DNA of 42,703 nt from positions 1 through 42,703 of the forward strand of contig SXMG01000001.1 in NCBI GenBank assembly GCA_005778835.1. Reading direction: 5' to 3'. The position numbers and the translations under genes were made by a program. This DNA comes from Actinomycetota bacterium (GTDB lineage: Bacteria; Actinomycetota; Actinomycetes; Actinomycetales; Microbacteriaceae). Each line of letters begins with the position of its first letter. Within the stretch, counting starts at the first letter, position 1. This document shows, piece after piece, positions 1 to 10,238 of this stretch. The notes under the pieces are model-generated. The model worked only from the letters and a program-made list of their open reading frames with translations. It searched no databases and had not been told where the DNA came from.

Positions 1-1
1 C

Positions 2-841
2 CCGGTTGCTTTCGATGCGACGACGGGCACGACGGGCATGCTCGCTCCGGGCACCTACACGGTCTTCGGTGTCGATGGTGATGCTACGGATGACTTCGCG
101 GTCTCGGCCTTCGAGCAGGACTTCACGATCGACCCCTTCACTGAGGACTGCGGCGGTGAGCTCGGGTCTGTCGTCGTTCCGATCGTGACCTACGTGGACC
201 GATGCGAGGGGGAGGGCCCGAATGCCTTGCGCTTCGCGACCTTCACCGTGACCGATGTCGAGAACGCGTCGTACACCTACACGGTCAACGGTGGCGCGCC
301 GATCGCGGTCGACTTCGGTGGCGAAGAGACGGTGACGATTCCGGTCAATCCTCTCGACATGGTCGTCGTCACGGCGACGCCCGCCGAGGGCTTCGAGCTG
401 AACGACGGCTATGAGCCCTGGAGCCACTCGTTCATCGGCGCTGCGTTCTGCCCGGGTACATTCCCGGCAACTGTCGCGGCCGCCGACATCACCCCCGCCG
501 ACTGCGAGGGCAGCGACGTCGTGGTGACGCTCACCAATGAGCCGGGAGTGGTCTGGACCCTCAACGGCCAGGTCGTTGACGGAAACGCTGTTCACGAGCT
601 CGCGCCCGGTTCTGCTGTGACCTTGACGGCAGGGCTCGAGGGTCCGGAAGGTGCGTACACCTGGAGCGAACCTGACCAGCAGACCCTCTGGACGGCGGAC
701 GGCACGTCTGACGAAGACTGCCTGTCGAGCCTCGCCTACACCGGCACCAACGTCGGCACCGAGTGGATCGGGGTGGCGGCTGTTCTGATGATGATCGTCG
801 GAATGGGCTTCGTCATCCGTCGCCGGAGCGTCGAGATCTAG
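2..841 (+). CDS. LPXTG-like (LAYTG) cell-wall-anchored surface protein, C-terminal part (5' end outside window)
   Basis: Open frame from the window edge; C-terminus SLAYTGTN + hydrophobic helix + RRRSVEI tail, a class E-type sortase signal; Ig-like repeats with paired Cys. Confidence 0.75.
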   Translation, partial: PVAFDATTGTTGMLAPGTYTVFGVDGDATDDFAVSAFEQDFTIDPFTEDCGGELGSVVVPIVTYVDRCEGEGPNALRFATFTVTDVENASYTYTVNGGAPIAVDFGGEETVTIPVNPLDMVVVTATPAEGFELNDGYEPWSHSFIGAAFCPGTFPATVAAADITPADCEGSDVVVTLTNEPGVVWTLNGQVVDGNAVHELAPGSAVTLTAGLEGPEGAYTWSEPDQQTLWTADGTSDEDCLSSLAYTGTNVGTEWIGVAAVLMMIVGMGFVIRRRSVEI

Positions 842-861
842 CCAGAACCTCGACGAGCGCA

Positions 862-898
862 GATGCGCCGGGCCGACCCGAACACGGCCCGGCGCATC
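862..898 (+). terminator. Intrinsic terminator-like hairpin (14-bp perfect stem, 9-nt loop)
   Basis: GATGCGCCGGGCCG-ACCCGAACA-CGGCCCGGCGCATC about 20 nt after the stop at 841; no U-tract. Confidence 0.7.
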
Positions 899-1129
899 CT
901 CGTCGAGAAGGAACACCGGGTGGTCTCGTGGAGAGAGCACCCCCGTCCGAGGGCAGACAGACCGGTCTATGTAGCGATCTGATTCGAAAAACGAATATTG
1001 TTGGACTTTGCACGACCCCTGCACGTGCGCGTCGCACCCACGACGGCGCACGCACCACAACCCGAATACCCGAACACCTGCACTCTCCCCCCAAGAGAGC
1101 ACGGGCTCCCTACCCGAGGAACCCCCTTT

Positions 1130-4100
1130 ATGTTGCGCAAAGAGCAGCGCCGTCACGAGCGCCGCAGTACTCTCCGTCGTCGTCTTCTCGCGGGCTCCAC
1201 CGCCGCCATCCTCGCCCTCGGTATGGCCGCGGGCGGTGCGGCCCCGGCCTTCGCCGCCCCGCCGAGCAGCGGTCTGCCGACCCCGATCGTCGACGCCGGC
1301 GGCGTCACGACCTACGATCAGGGCGGCCTCGTCTGCAGCGCGTCGAGCATCGGCTTCCAGAAGCCTGACGCGCTCGACAGTCCGAACCTCGACAGCGACG
1401 GCTCCTACGCCGCCAACTGGGGCACCATCAGCTGGGATGAGTCCACGCGCACCGTCACGTGGTCGATCGTCGACGGCTGGGACGTCGACGTCTGCGTGAA
1501 GGGCGGCACCGTCCTCTCCCTCCTCGACACGAGCGAGACCGCGGGCACGAGCTACACCCACACCTATGCGGGCCTCTCGCACCTCGGCTTCCGTATCAAC
1601 GCCTCGACGCCGGGCAACGACCTCGACTGCGTCACGGCCACGAACTTCCAAGGCCGCGCGCTCACCAACGGCGACCACATCAACATGGACATCGTGCAGG
1701 GCGGCACGAAGTTCCAGATCAACGCCCAGATCGACATCCGTCAGAGTCAGGACCCGGCCAGCGAGTCGGGCCTGGTCGTGCGCGTGAACGCCCCCGGCGG
1801 GCCGTACACCCTGCCGCTCTCGAACGCCGAGCGCGACTCCGGGGTCTTCTCCTTCTCGTACTCGACCTACCTCTCCGGCCAGTGGACGGTCGAGTGGGTG
1901 CAGTTCAACAGCACGTACTTCAACCAGAGCCGCAACGCGGGCGCGTTCCTCGTCTGCGGCGATCTGCCGACCGAGAACCTCGTCACCCCGACCGCGCGCA
2001 TGGTCGACCTCGAGTGCGACACCGACGGCTCATACACGCTCGACGACATCGAGGGCGTGCGCTGGTTCATCGGCGACGCCGAGGTTCAGCCGGGCACCTA
2101 CACGGTGAAGACTGAGCAGACGATCGTGGTGCGCGCCGAGGCCGACGCGCCCGAGTTCGGGCTCGAGCCCGGCGCCACCGACGAGTTCACCTTCGTGTTC
2201 ACTGAGCCCGACGACTGCGTGCTGCCCTGCCTGCCCGCCAGTGCCGTCTCGTACACCTACTACAACCTGTCGAACGCCACGCTCGCCAACCCCGCCAACT
2301 CCGGTCTCATCACCGTGACGGCGCGCGAGGGCTACAGCGCCGAGCTGTGCGACCCGTTCTGGGTCGTCGCGGCCGCATGGGACTTCAGCTCATCGACGAG
2401 CATCTGGCCCCAGACGCTGAGGTCGACAGACCCTGCGGGCGACCACGTCGAGGGCTTCGTCGACTCGGTCGGCACGTACTTCTTCCACGCGCCGGTCGAC
2501 TGCGGGCAGGGCGATGTCTACGCCTCGTTCGACGCTATGCCGTACGTGGGCCCCGAACTGTTCGGACCGAGCAACCCCTTCACCGAGCGCTTCTTGCACC
2601 AGATGGGCTTCACGGGCCCGAACCCCACCTATTTTGTGACGGCTCCCGGCTGCAACCTGGCGAACCCGATCGCACCGACGGCGACCCCCATCGTCGAATG
2701 CGGCACCTACGGGTCGATCGACATCTCTGACGTCGCCAACCCCTACGTGGGCTACACCGTGTACCGCGGCGCTGCCGACGAGAATGGCTCAGTCGCGGGT
2801 CTCGACACAGTCGCGATCGACGACGCCACCGAGGGTGTCTTCACGGTCGTGGCAACGGCCCTCAATGGCCACATCTTCGCGCCGGGCACCGAGCGGCAGT
2901 GGGAGTTCGACCTGGGCGAGTACTACCCGTGCCCTGTCGAGGTCGAGCCGGTGGCGCAGAAGAGCACCTGCGAGACGGGTGGCGCGTCGATTCTGCTGCC
3001 CCCCGTCGAGGGCGTCGTGTGGTTCGTGAACGGCGTCGAGACGCCGGGCAGCCTGACGCCCATCGAGGTGCTCGAGGCCGGTGACTACACGGTGACTGTC
3101 GAGATCGACTCTGACGCCGACGGCGGCCCCTACGCCTTCGCCGACGGAGCCGTGATCTCCTGGCCGTTCGTCTTCACCGAAGACGAGCTCTGCGAGCTGG
3201 GTCAAGAGACGTTCACCAACGCCGCGATCGGGTTCATCGACCCGACGTGCGACCTGGGCCAGCGCCTCGACCCGACCAAGCTCGTCGTGGCCGACGACAC
3301 TCTTGCCGAGCTGCAGAGCTATGAAGAGTTCACCGACGGCTCGTACGAGGTCGTGTTCGTGACGATCGACCCGGATGCTCGCTTCGTCGAGTTCGAGACC
3401 CACGCTCCCGGGCGCACGGTGTCAGAGGGTGGCACGGTGCTCACGTTCACCGGGCAGCTGCTCGGGCCCGACCGCGGCAGCGAGTGCGTCACGACCGTGG
3501 AGCTGACCGACCCGGTCACCTACACCGACTCATGCATCTTCGGCGGCAGCTTCACGATCTACCGGGTCGTGGGCATCGCTTACACGGTGTTCATCAACGA
3601 CGAGACCCCCTTCGTCGTCGAGTGGGCCGATGGTGAGCGCACGCGCACTTACGACGTCGAGGAAGGTGACAGCGTGCGTGTCGAGCCCTCGCCGGAGAGC
3701 GACCGCTACACGATCTCGCCCGACCCGGCACCGTTCGAGCGCACCTTCGCGGTGTACGACGACGACTGCCTGCCGACCCTTCCGCTGACCGAGGCGAGCG
3801 TCACGTTCATTCCGGCCACCTGCCTCGACGCCACCAACCGGGTCGTGCTGCCGGAAGTCGAGGGTGTTCAGTGGTGGGTCGACGGAGATCAAACAGTGGC
3901 TGGCACGTGGCCCCTGCCCGCCGGCGAGGTTGTCGTCGAAGCGACTCCTCTGCAGGGCTACGGCTTCGGTCTTGAGACCGAGACCCGGTGGGAGTTCGAG
4001 TTCGCCGCAGCTGACGAGGCGTGCGACCTGTCGTCGCTCGCCGAGACGGGAGCGTCGAACGCTCTGGTCGGCATCGGACTCGCGGCCGTGCTCATCACGC

Positions 4101-4147
4101 TCGCCGGCTTCGGCGTGGTCATCGGCCGCCGCTTCCAGCAGGCCTGA
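1130..4147 (+). CDS. Large secreted, LAETG-anchored surface protein with Ig-like repeats
   Basis: ATG 1130 preceded by GAGGA; signal peptide MLRKEQRRHERRSTLRRRLLAGSTAAILALGMAAGGAAPAFA; C-terminus LAETGASNALVGIGLAAVLITLAGFGVVIGRRFQQA; start trimmed from the ORF-track 998. Confidence 0.8.
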   Translation: MLRKEQRRHERRSTLRRRLLAGSTAAILALGMAAGGAAPAFAAPPSSGLPTPIVDAGGVTTYDQGGLVCSASSIGFQKPDALDSPNLDSDGSYAANWGTISWDESTRTVTWSIVDGWDVDVCVKGGTVLSLLDTSETAGTSYTHTYAGLSHLGFRINASTPGNDLDCVTATNFQGRALTNGDHINMDIVQGGTKFQINAQIDIRQSQDPASESGLVVRVNAPGGPYTLPLSNAERDSGVFSFSYSTYLSGQWTVEWVQFNSTYFNQSRNAGAFLVCGDLPTENLVTPTARMVDLECDTDGSYTLDDIEGVRWFIGDAEVQPGTYTVKTEQTIVVRAEADAPEFGLEPGATDEFTFVFTEPDDCVLPCLPASAVSYTYYNLSNATLANPANSGLITVTAREGYSAELCDPFWVVAAAWDFSSSTSIWPQTLRSTDPAGDHVEGFVDSVGTYFFHAPVDCGQGDVYASFDAMPYVGPELFGPSNPFTERFLHQMGFTGPNPTYFVTAPGCNLANPIAPTATPIVECGTYGSIDISDVANPYVGYTVYRGAADENGSVAGLDTVAIDDATEGVFTVVATALNGHIFAPGTERQWEFDLGEYYPCPVEVEPVAQKSTCETGGASILLPPVEGVVWFVNGVETPGSLTPIEVLEAGDYTVTVEIDSDADGGPYAFADGAVISWPFVFTEDELCELGQETFTNAAIGFIDPTCDLGQRLDPTKLVVADDTLAELQSYEEFTDGSYEVVFVTIDPDARFVEFETHAPGRTVSEGGTVLTFTGQLLGPDRGSECVTTVELTDPVTYTDSCIFGGSFTIYRVVGIAYTVFINDETPFVVEWADGERTRTYDVEEGDSVRVEPSPESDRYTISPDPAPFERTFAVYDDDCLPTLPLTEASVTFIPATCLDATNRVVLPEVEGVQWWVDGDQTVAGTWPLPAGEVVVEATPLQGYGFGLETETRWEFEFAAADEACDLSSLAETGASNALVGIGLAAVLITLAGFGVVIGRRFQQA

Positions 4148-4159
4148 TCGCAGCGCATC

Positions 4160-4201
4160 GTCGAACCGGGCCCCGTTCTCTGAGCGGGCGCCCGGTTCGA
4201 C
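4160..4201 (+). terminator. Intrinsic terminator-like hairpin (12-bp perfect stem)
   Basis: GTCGAACCGGGC ... GCCCGGTTCGAC just after the stop at 4147. Confidence 0.7.
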
Positions 4202-4217
4202 GTGGCACGATGACGCC

Positions 4218-4625
4218 ATGATCAGCACAGGGCTCGCTCGGCAGCTGCGTGATGCGGGGCTGCGCTGGAAGCCCGCGTCTGGCGACCGATTCCAGATCGA
4301 CCGCAGCGAGTTCGATTCCGAGGTCTTCACCGTGAGCGAGCTCACGGTCGAGGCGCACGAGTACTCGACCGGCACCGTGCTCGGCTTCAACGGCACGACG
4401 GAGTGGGCCCTTGACTCCGTCGATGTGAACGACGCCCTCTGGCTGCCGCGCGAAGACCAGTTGCGCGACCTGCTTCGTGTCGCTTTCCGTTCGCTCGAGC
4501 GCACCGACTACGGGTACGTCGTCGCCCTCGACGTCGACGGCGACAGGCAGGTCTTCTCGAGCGTCTCGGCCCCCGAGGCCTACGGCCTCGCGCTGCTCGC
4601 TGTGCTCGATCGGGTCTCGGCCTGA
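4218..4625 (+). CDS. Conserved hypothetical protein (135 aa)
   Basis: ATG 4218; MISTGLARQLRDAGLRWKPASGDRFQID...; overlaps hemA 3' end convergently. Confidence 0.6.
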   Translation: MISTGLARQLRDAGLRWKPASGDRFQIDRSEFDSEVFTVSELTVEAHEYSTGTVLGFNGTTEWALDSVDVNDALWLPREDQLRDLLRVAFRSLERTDYGYVVALDVDGDRQVFSSVSAPEAYGLALLAVLDRVSA

Positions 4626-5851
4626 GAACCTGACGCATCGACCGAGGAGTCGATGTCGAGGCCGTAGAGGGTGCGGATCGCCTCCGTCACCCGGTCACCG
4701 CGGCCCGCGGCAGCGTGGCGACGGGCGAGGGTCGACGGCGTGTGCAGCAGCACGCTCGTCAGGTGCCGCAGAGCCTCTTCGACGCGTCCATCGTCTCCAC
4801 GAGCTCGTGCCCGGTCGATCTCGGCCTGCACGACGCCCAGCACGTGCTCCCGCAGGGCGACGACAGCGGGCTCGACGGAAGCCGCCGTGACATAGGAGTG
4901 GGCGGCCGCGTCGACGACAGCTCGCGCATCCTCTTCCGCCGACCAGTGCACGAGGGGCGCGTGCAGGCGGATGGTCTCGAGGTCGAGCAGCGCGATGCCC
5001 TCGAGGGTGCCGACCGCCGGGTCAACGTTACGGGGGAGTCCCAGGTCGACGATGAGAGCGCGTGTGCCACCAGGCACGTCGTCGACGCCGACGCTCAGGC
5101 GCGTCGTGCAGGTGATGACGACCTCGGCGCGCTCCAGTGCTGCGCGTAGGTCGTTGGTGGGCTCGAGCCCCTGACGCTGGGCGAAGAGTTGGGCGCGGCC
5201 CGTGGGCGAGTAGACCGTGATGCGCCGGGCGCCCCGCTCGCGCAGCGACGCCACGGTCGTCGCGGCATAGCGGCCGGTGCCGATGATGAGCACTTCGGTG
5301 GCCGACCAGTCGCTGAGACGGCTGCTAACGAGGTCGATGGCGAGGCGGGCGAGCGAGCGGCCCGTGCGGCTCGCGTCGCCTTGCGCGCGCGCGGCGCGCG
5401 CGGTGCGGATGGCCTCTTGCACGACGTGGTCGAGGCGGCCCGAGCTTGTGCCGGTCGCGCGCGCGCGGCTCGCGGCGCGGCGCACCTGCCCGGCGATCTC
5501 TTCTTCACCGACGGCGACCGAGTCGAGCCCGGCGCAGACCGAGAACAAGTGGTGCACCGCCGCGGCGTCGTCGAGCACCTCGGCGGTCGTCGAGAGGTTG
5601 CGCGCGGCCCCGCCGCCGAGCTCGGCGAGCGCTCGCTCAAAACCCTGGCGAGCAAGCGCATGGGCCGTGATCGCCGGCGCGTCGATATCGAGGTACAGCT
5701 CGACGCGGTTGCACGTCGAGATAGCGACCGCACCGCGCAGTTCGGGCGCTCCACCAGCAACGGCGTCGGCGAGCTGTGCTGGGTCGACCGCGAGCCGTTC
5801 GAGGATCTCGAACGGAGTGTTCCGATGGTTGGCGGTCACGCACAGCAGCAC
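4580..5851 (-). CDS. hemA: Glutamyl-tRNA reductase
   Basis: MLLCVTANHRNTPFEILERL..., STCNRVELYL, GLDSVAVGEEEIAGQV motifs. Confidence 0.93.
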   Translation of the reverse strand: MLLCVTANHRNTPFEILERLAVDPAQLADAVAGGAPELRGAVAISTCNRVELYLDIDAPAITAHALARQGFERALAELGGGAARNLSTTAEVLDDAAAVHHLFSVCAGLDSVAVGEEEIAGQVRRAASRARATGTSSGRLDHVVQEAIRTARAARAQGDASRTGRSLARLAIDLVSSRLSDWSATEVLIIGTGRYAATTVASLRERGARRITVYSPTGRAQLFAQRQGLEPTNDLRAALERAEVVITCTTRLSVGVDDVPGGTRALIVDLGLPRNVDPAVGTLEGIALLDLETIRLHAPLVHWSAEEDARAVVDAAAHSYVTAASVEPAVVALREHVLGVVQAEIDRARARGDDGRVEEALRHLTSVLLHTPSTLARRHAAAGRGDRVTEAIRTLYGLDIDSSVDASGSQAETRSSTASSARP

Positions 5852-5975
5852 GAGACACCAGTGTAGGCGGGCTTTCCCCGGAAACTCTGCGGACCCCGAG
5901 GGGGTATTGACGAGTGATGCTCGAACCCACCTCCCGTCGAGATTTCTTTCACCAGGGCCGCCCTATTCTGAGGGG

Positions 5976-7058
5976 GTGACCCTGCCCCCCGCGCATCCGA
6001 TCGTCGATGGCCGAACCGCGACCTCGCCGCTCGTGCGCGCCCTGCGCGGTGACCGTCCCGAGCGGCCGCCGGTGTGGTTCATGCGGCAGGCGGGGCGCTC
6101 GCTGCCCGAGTATCGCGCGCTGCGCGCGGGCGGCGACATGCTGCAGGCGTGCTTGACGCCCGAGCTCGCGAGCGAGATCACACTGCAGCCCGTGCGACGC
6201 CATGGTGTGGACGCCGGCATCTTCTTCAGCGACATCGTCGTGCCCGTGCTGCTCGCGGGGCTGCCTATCCGCATCGAGCCCGGGCGCGGACCCGTGCTCG
6301 ACGACCCGATCCGCACGGCTTCCGACGTGCTGCGACTGCGCCCCCTCGACCCGGGCGCGCTCGACCCGATTCGCGAAGCCGTCGCGATGACCGTCGCCGA
6401 GCTCGGCTCGACGCCGCTCATCGGCTTCGGTGGGGCGCCGTTCACGGTCGCTGCGTACCTCGTCGAAGGCGGACCCTCGAAAGATCAGCAGCGTGCGCGA
6501 GCCATGATGCACGCCGACCCTCGCTCGTGGGCAGTGCTGCTCAACTGGTGCGCCGACGTGACGGGCCAGTTCGTGCGAGCGCAGGTCGAGGCGGGGGCCT
6601 CGGCCGCGCAGCTCTTCGACTCGTGGGTCGGCTCGCTGTCGGCCGTCGACTACCAGCGCCGTGTCGCCCCCCACACCAGGCGGGCGCTCGACCACTTGCG
6701 CGGTCTCGACGTGCCGCGCATCCACTTCGGTCTCGGTACCGACCGCATCCTGCCGCAGATCGCCGCCCTGGGCGTCGACGCCGTCGGCATCGACTGGCGC
6801 ATCCCCCTCGACGAGGCGAGCGCGACGCTCGGAGACACGATGCCCGTGCAGGGCAACATCGACGCCGCCTTGCTGACCGCGCCCTGGCCCGTGCTGGGCG
6901 CGCACGTCGACGACGTGCTGCGCCGCGGTCGCCAGGCGCCCGCGCACATCGTCAACCTCGGGCACGGCGTGCCGTCCGACACCGACCCCGAGGTGCTCAC
7001 GCGCCTCGTGCAGTACATCCACGCGGGCGAGACGACCCCGACGAGGACCGACTGGTGA
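5976..7058 (+). CDS. hemE: Uroporphyrinogen decarboxylase
   Basis: PPVWFMRQAGRSLPEYRALR; IGFGGAPFTVAAYLVEGGPSKD; GTG start at 5976 chosen over the long upstream extension. Confidence 0.94.
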   Translation: MTLPPAHPIVDGRTATSPLVRALRGDRPERPPVWFMRQAGRSLPEYRALRAGGDMLQACLTPELASEITLQPVRRHGVDAGIFFSDIVVPVLLAGLPIRIEPGRGPVLDDPIRTASDVLRLRPLDPGALDPIREAVAMTVAELGSTPLIGFGGAPFTVAAYLVEGGPSKDQQRARAMMHADPRSWAVLLNWCADVTGQFVRAQVEAGASAAQLFDSWVGSLSAVDYQRRVAPHTRRALDHLRGLDVPRIHFGLGTDRILPQIAALGVDAVGIDWRIPLDEASATLGDTMPVQGNIDAALLTAPWPVLGAHVDDVLRRGRQAPAHIVNLGHGVPSDTDPEVLTRLVQYIHAGETTPTRTDW

Positions 7059-8377
7059 CAACGCCCGAACCTGTCGAGACGCTCGTCATCGGGGCGGGCA
7101 TCGCCGGTCTCGTGCTCGCGCGCGAGCTCGTGCTGCAGGGCCGCCGGGTGCGCGTGCTCGAGGCCACCGACCGCGCGGGCGGGCAGGTCGCCTCTGTTGA
7201 GCTCGACGGCCTGAGCCTCGATGCTGGCGCCGAAGCCTTCGCGACGCGTGGCGGCACCGTGCGCGAGTACCTCGAGCGCATCGGCCTGGCCGACCGCATC
7301 ATCGCCCCGCGCGAGGCCCCCGCCTGGTTGCATGCCGCCGCGGGGCAGACCGTGCCGCTGCCCGCAGTGAGCCTGCTCGGAATCCCTGCAGCGCCGCTCG
7401 CCGACGACGTCGTCGCGGTGGTCGGCCGTCGCGGAGCCTGGCGCGGCTTGCTGGATACCCTGCTGCCCGGCCCCGTCGGCTCGCGCCTGCCGACCGTGGG
7501 CGCCCTCGTACGGCGGCGCATGGGCGACGCCATTCTCGAGAAGCTCGTGGCGCCGGTCGTCGAGGGCATCCACTCGACGCACCCCGACGATCTGCCTGTC
7601 TCAGCAGTGCCCGGGCTCGTGCACAACCTGTTGCGCGAGAACTCTCTCGGCCGGGCCGTCGCCCGCATGCGCATCGACGCCCCGGCCGGGTCGCTCGTCG
7701 CGAGTCTCGAGGGCGGCATGTCGACCCTCGTCGACGCGCTGCTCGCCGAGCTCATGCGCTTCGGTGTGCCCGTCGAGTACGGCGCGCGCGTCGCCGAGGT
7801 GCACCCCGATCACGTCGTGCTCGCGAGCGACCGCGATGATGCCAAGCCCGAGGTGCGCCACGGCCACGTCGTCGTCGCCGCGCCCGGGCTCGTCGACCCC
7901 GCCGACGGCTCGAGCGCCCTGCAGACGGCGACGCACCTCGCGGTGCTCGTGCTCGCGCGCGATGAGCGACTCGCCGCAGCGCCGCGCGGCACGGGCGTGC
8001 TCGTCGCGCGCGGCACCAGCGTCGTCGCGCGGGCCCTCACGCACGTCACCGCCAAGTGGGCGACCGTGCAGGCCGCGGCCGACGGACGCGAGGTCGTGCG
8101 ACTGAGCTACGAGCGCACCCCCACCCTCGAGCGGGCACGGCTCGATGCCGAGGCGCTGCTCGGGGTGAGCATCCCGAGCGATCGCGTGATCGCCGGCGAG
8201 ATCGTGACCTGGCTGCGCGCCGGCCGCATCGCCGTGACCGACGACGGAATTCCGGTCGTGGGCGAGCAGGTCGCCGGCAGCGGCCTCGCCGCCGTGATCG
8301 CCCAGGCGCACGCGATGGCCGAACAGCTCGGCGCCCCCGACGACTCTGAGACCCTGACGAAAGAGAGCACCCCGTGA
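7055..8377 (+). CDS. hemY: Protoporphyrinogen/coproporphyrinogen III oxidase (HemY/CgoX type)
   Basis: FAD motif VIGAGIAGLVLARELVLQGRRVRVLEATDRAGGQV; operon context; GTG 7055 overlaps hemE stop. Confidence 0.9.
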   Translation: MTTPEPVETLVIGAGIAGLVLARELVLQGRRVRVLEATDRAGGQVASVELDGLSLDAGAEAFATRGGTVREYLERIGLADRIIAPREAPAWLHAAAGQTVPLPAVSLLGIPAAPLADDVVAVVGRRGAWRGLLDTLLPGPVGSRLPTVGALVRRRMGDAILEKLVAPVVEGIHSTHPDDLPVSAVPGLVHNLLRENSLGRAVARMRIDAPAGSLVASLEGGMSTLVDALLAELMRFGVPVEYGARVAEVHPDHVVLASDRDDAKPEVRHGHVVVAAPGLVDPADGSSALQTATHLAVLVLARDERLAAAPRGTGVLVARGTSVVARALTHVTAKWATVQAAADGREVVRLSYERTPTLERARLDAEALLGVSIPSDRVIAGEIVTWLRAGRIAVTDDGIPVVGEQVAGSGLAAVIAQAHAMAEQLGAPDDSETLTKESTP

Positions 8378-9039
8378 GCGAGACCCTCGCCTACACCGTC
8401 TACGTCGTGCTGCGGCGCGACCCCCAGCGCCACGCCGCGGGCGGCGGTGTGCAGGAGGCCGTCGAGGCGATCACAGCGCAGGGTGTGACCGTGCGCGGCG
8501 TCTACGACGTGAGCGGACTACGCGCCGACGCCGACATCATGCTGTGGCTGCACGGCGAGACCGTCGACGGCCTGCAGGCGGCCGTGCGCACGCTGCGCCG
8601 CGCGCCGCTGCTGCAGGACGCGCTGCCCACGTGGAATGCCATGGGCGTGCACGTACAGGCCGAATTCAGCCGCAGCCACGCGCCCGCCTTCATGCTCGGA
8701 AAAGAGCCGAAGGGCTGGCTGTGCGTCTACCCCTTCGTGCGCTCGTACGAGTGGTACTTGCTGCCCGAGGAGGAGCGCCGTGACATGCTCGCCGAGCACG
8801 GTCGTCGGGGCAGCGCCTTCACCGAGGTGCTGGCTAACACCGTGGCAAGTTTCGCGCTCGGCGATTACGAGTGGCTGCTGGGGCTCGAGAGCGACGACCC
8901 CCTCGACCTCGTCGACATGATGCGCGACCTGCGCTACACCGAGGCGCGCCGGCACGTGCGCGAGGAGGTGCCCTTCTTCACGGGGCGCCGGCTCGACGAC
9001 GCGGCCCTCGACGCCGAAATTCTGGAGGTTCTGCAGTGA
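8374..9039 (+). CDS. hemQ: Coproheme decarboxylase HemQ (chlorite dismutase-like family)
   Basis: LGKEPKGWLCVYPFVRSYEWYLLPEEERRDMLAEHGRRG; position between hemY and hemH. Confidence 0.92.
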   Translation: MSETLAYTVYVVLRRDPQRHAAGGGVQEAVEAITAQGVTVRGVYDVSGLRADADIMLWLHGETVDGLQAAVRTLRRAPLLQDALPTWNAMGVHVQAEFSRSHAPAFMLGKEPKGWLCVYPFVRSYEWYLLPEEERRDMLAEHGRRGSAFTEVLANTVASFALGDYEWLLGLESDDPLDLVDMMRDLRYTEARRHVREEVPFFTGRRLDDAALDAEILEVLQ

Positions 9040-10238
9040 GCATCACCAACGGTCAGTACCCCCTCGCGGCGACGGATGCGGCGCTCGCCGAATCCGCGGG
9101 CGGCCACGTGACCGTGCCGGTCGCCTATGACGCCGTCATCCTCGCCGGGTTCGGCGGCCCCGAGGGCCAGGACGACGTCATCCCCTTCCTCCGCAACGTC
9201 ACGCGCGGGCGCGGCATCCCCGACGAGCGCCTCGAGGAGGTGGCCCACCACTACCGCCACTTCGGCGGCGTGAGCCCCATCAACCAGCAGAACCGCGAGC
9301 TGCAGGCGGCGCTGCAGGCCGAGGCCGACCGCCGGGGGCTCGGTATTCCGATCTACTGGGGCAACCGCAACTGGGATCCCTACTTGCCCGAGGCCCTGCA
9401 GCAGTCCTTCGACGACGGCCACCGCACGATCCTCGGCCTCGCCACGAGCGCCTATTCGAGCTTCTCGAGCTGCCGGCAGTACCGGGAGGACTTCGCGAAC
9501 GCCCTCGAGGCGACCGGGCTCTGGGGCCAGGTGCGCATCGACAAGGTGGCGCAGTTCTTCGACGCGCCGGGCTTCGTCGCGCCCTTCGTCTCCGGGGTGG
9601 TGGATGCCCTGCGCACGCTCCTCGCCGACGGCGTCGACCTGGCCGGGGCGCGCGTGCTCTTCGCGACCCACAGCATCCCCACGACCGATGCCGAGCGCAG
9701 CGGGCCGCGCGACGTCGAGTGGGGCGAGGGCGGCGCCTACGCGGCCCAGCACCTCGCCGTGAGCGGCGTCATCATGCAGCGCGCGATCGCCGCGCTGCGC
9801 GAGGAGGGCGCCGACGTGCCCGACGTCGACTGGCAGCTCGTCTACCAGAGCCGCTCGGGCCCCCCGACGCAGCCGTGGCTCGAGCCCGACATCAACGACG
9901 CGATCGCCGAGCACGCCGCGGCGGGCGCGACGACGATCGTCATGGTGCCCGTCGGCTTCGTGAGCGACCACATGGAGGTTATGTGGGATCTCGACACCGA
10001 GGCGATGGAGACGTGCGAAGAGCACGGCGTTCGCGGCCTGCGCGTGCCGACCCCGGGCGTCGACCCCGTCTACGTGAGCGGGCTCATCGATCTCGTCGAG
10101 GAGCGGCTGCGCGGTACCGCACCCGCCGACCGCGTGCGCGAGACGACGCTCGGCCCCTGGTACGACGTGTGCCGCCCCGGCTGCTGCGAGAACGTGCGCG
10201 CGGGCTTCAAGCCCGCGATCTCGGGGCTCGAGCCGTGA
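9036..10238 (+). CDS. hemH: Coproporphyrin III ferrochelatase
   Basis: ILAGFGGPEGQDDVIPFLRNVTRGRGIP; SSFSSCRQYRED; C-terminal VCRPGCCENVR (Cys set compatible with a [2Fe-2S] cluster); GTG 9036. Confidence 0.92.
   Translation: MSITNGQYPLAATDAALAESAGGHVTVPVAYDAVILAGFGGPEGQDDVIPFLRNVTRGRGIPDERLEEVAHHYRHFGGVSPINQQNRELQAALQAEADRRGLGIPIYWGNRNWDPYLPEALQQSFDDGHRTILGLATSAYSSFSSCRQYREDFANALEATGLWGQVRIDKVAQFFDAPGFVAPFVSGVVDALRTLLADGVDLAGARVLFATHSIPTTDAERSGPRDVEWGEGGAYAAQHLAVSGVIMQRAIAALREEGADVPDVDWQLVYQSRSGPPTQPWLEPDINDAIAEHAAAGATTIVMVPVGFVSDHMEVMWDLDTEAMETCEEHGVRGLRVPTPGVDPVYVSGLIDLVEERLRGTAPADRVRETTLGPWYDVCRPGCCENVRAGFKPAISGLEP

Noticed and set aside
6074-7057. N-terminal part of the 767-aa ORF upstream of hemY
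   Set aside because: Out-of-frame shadow of hemE; HemY starts at GTG 7055.
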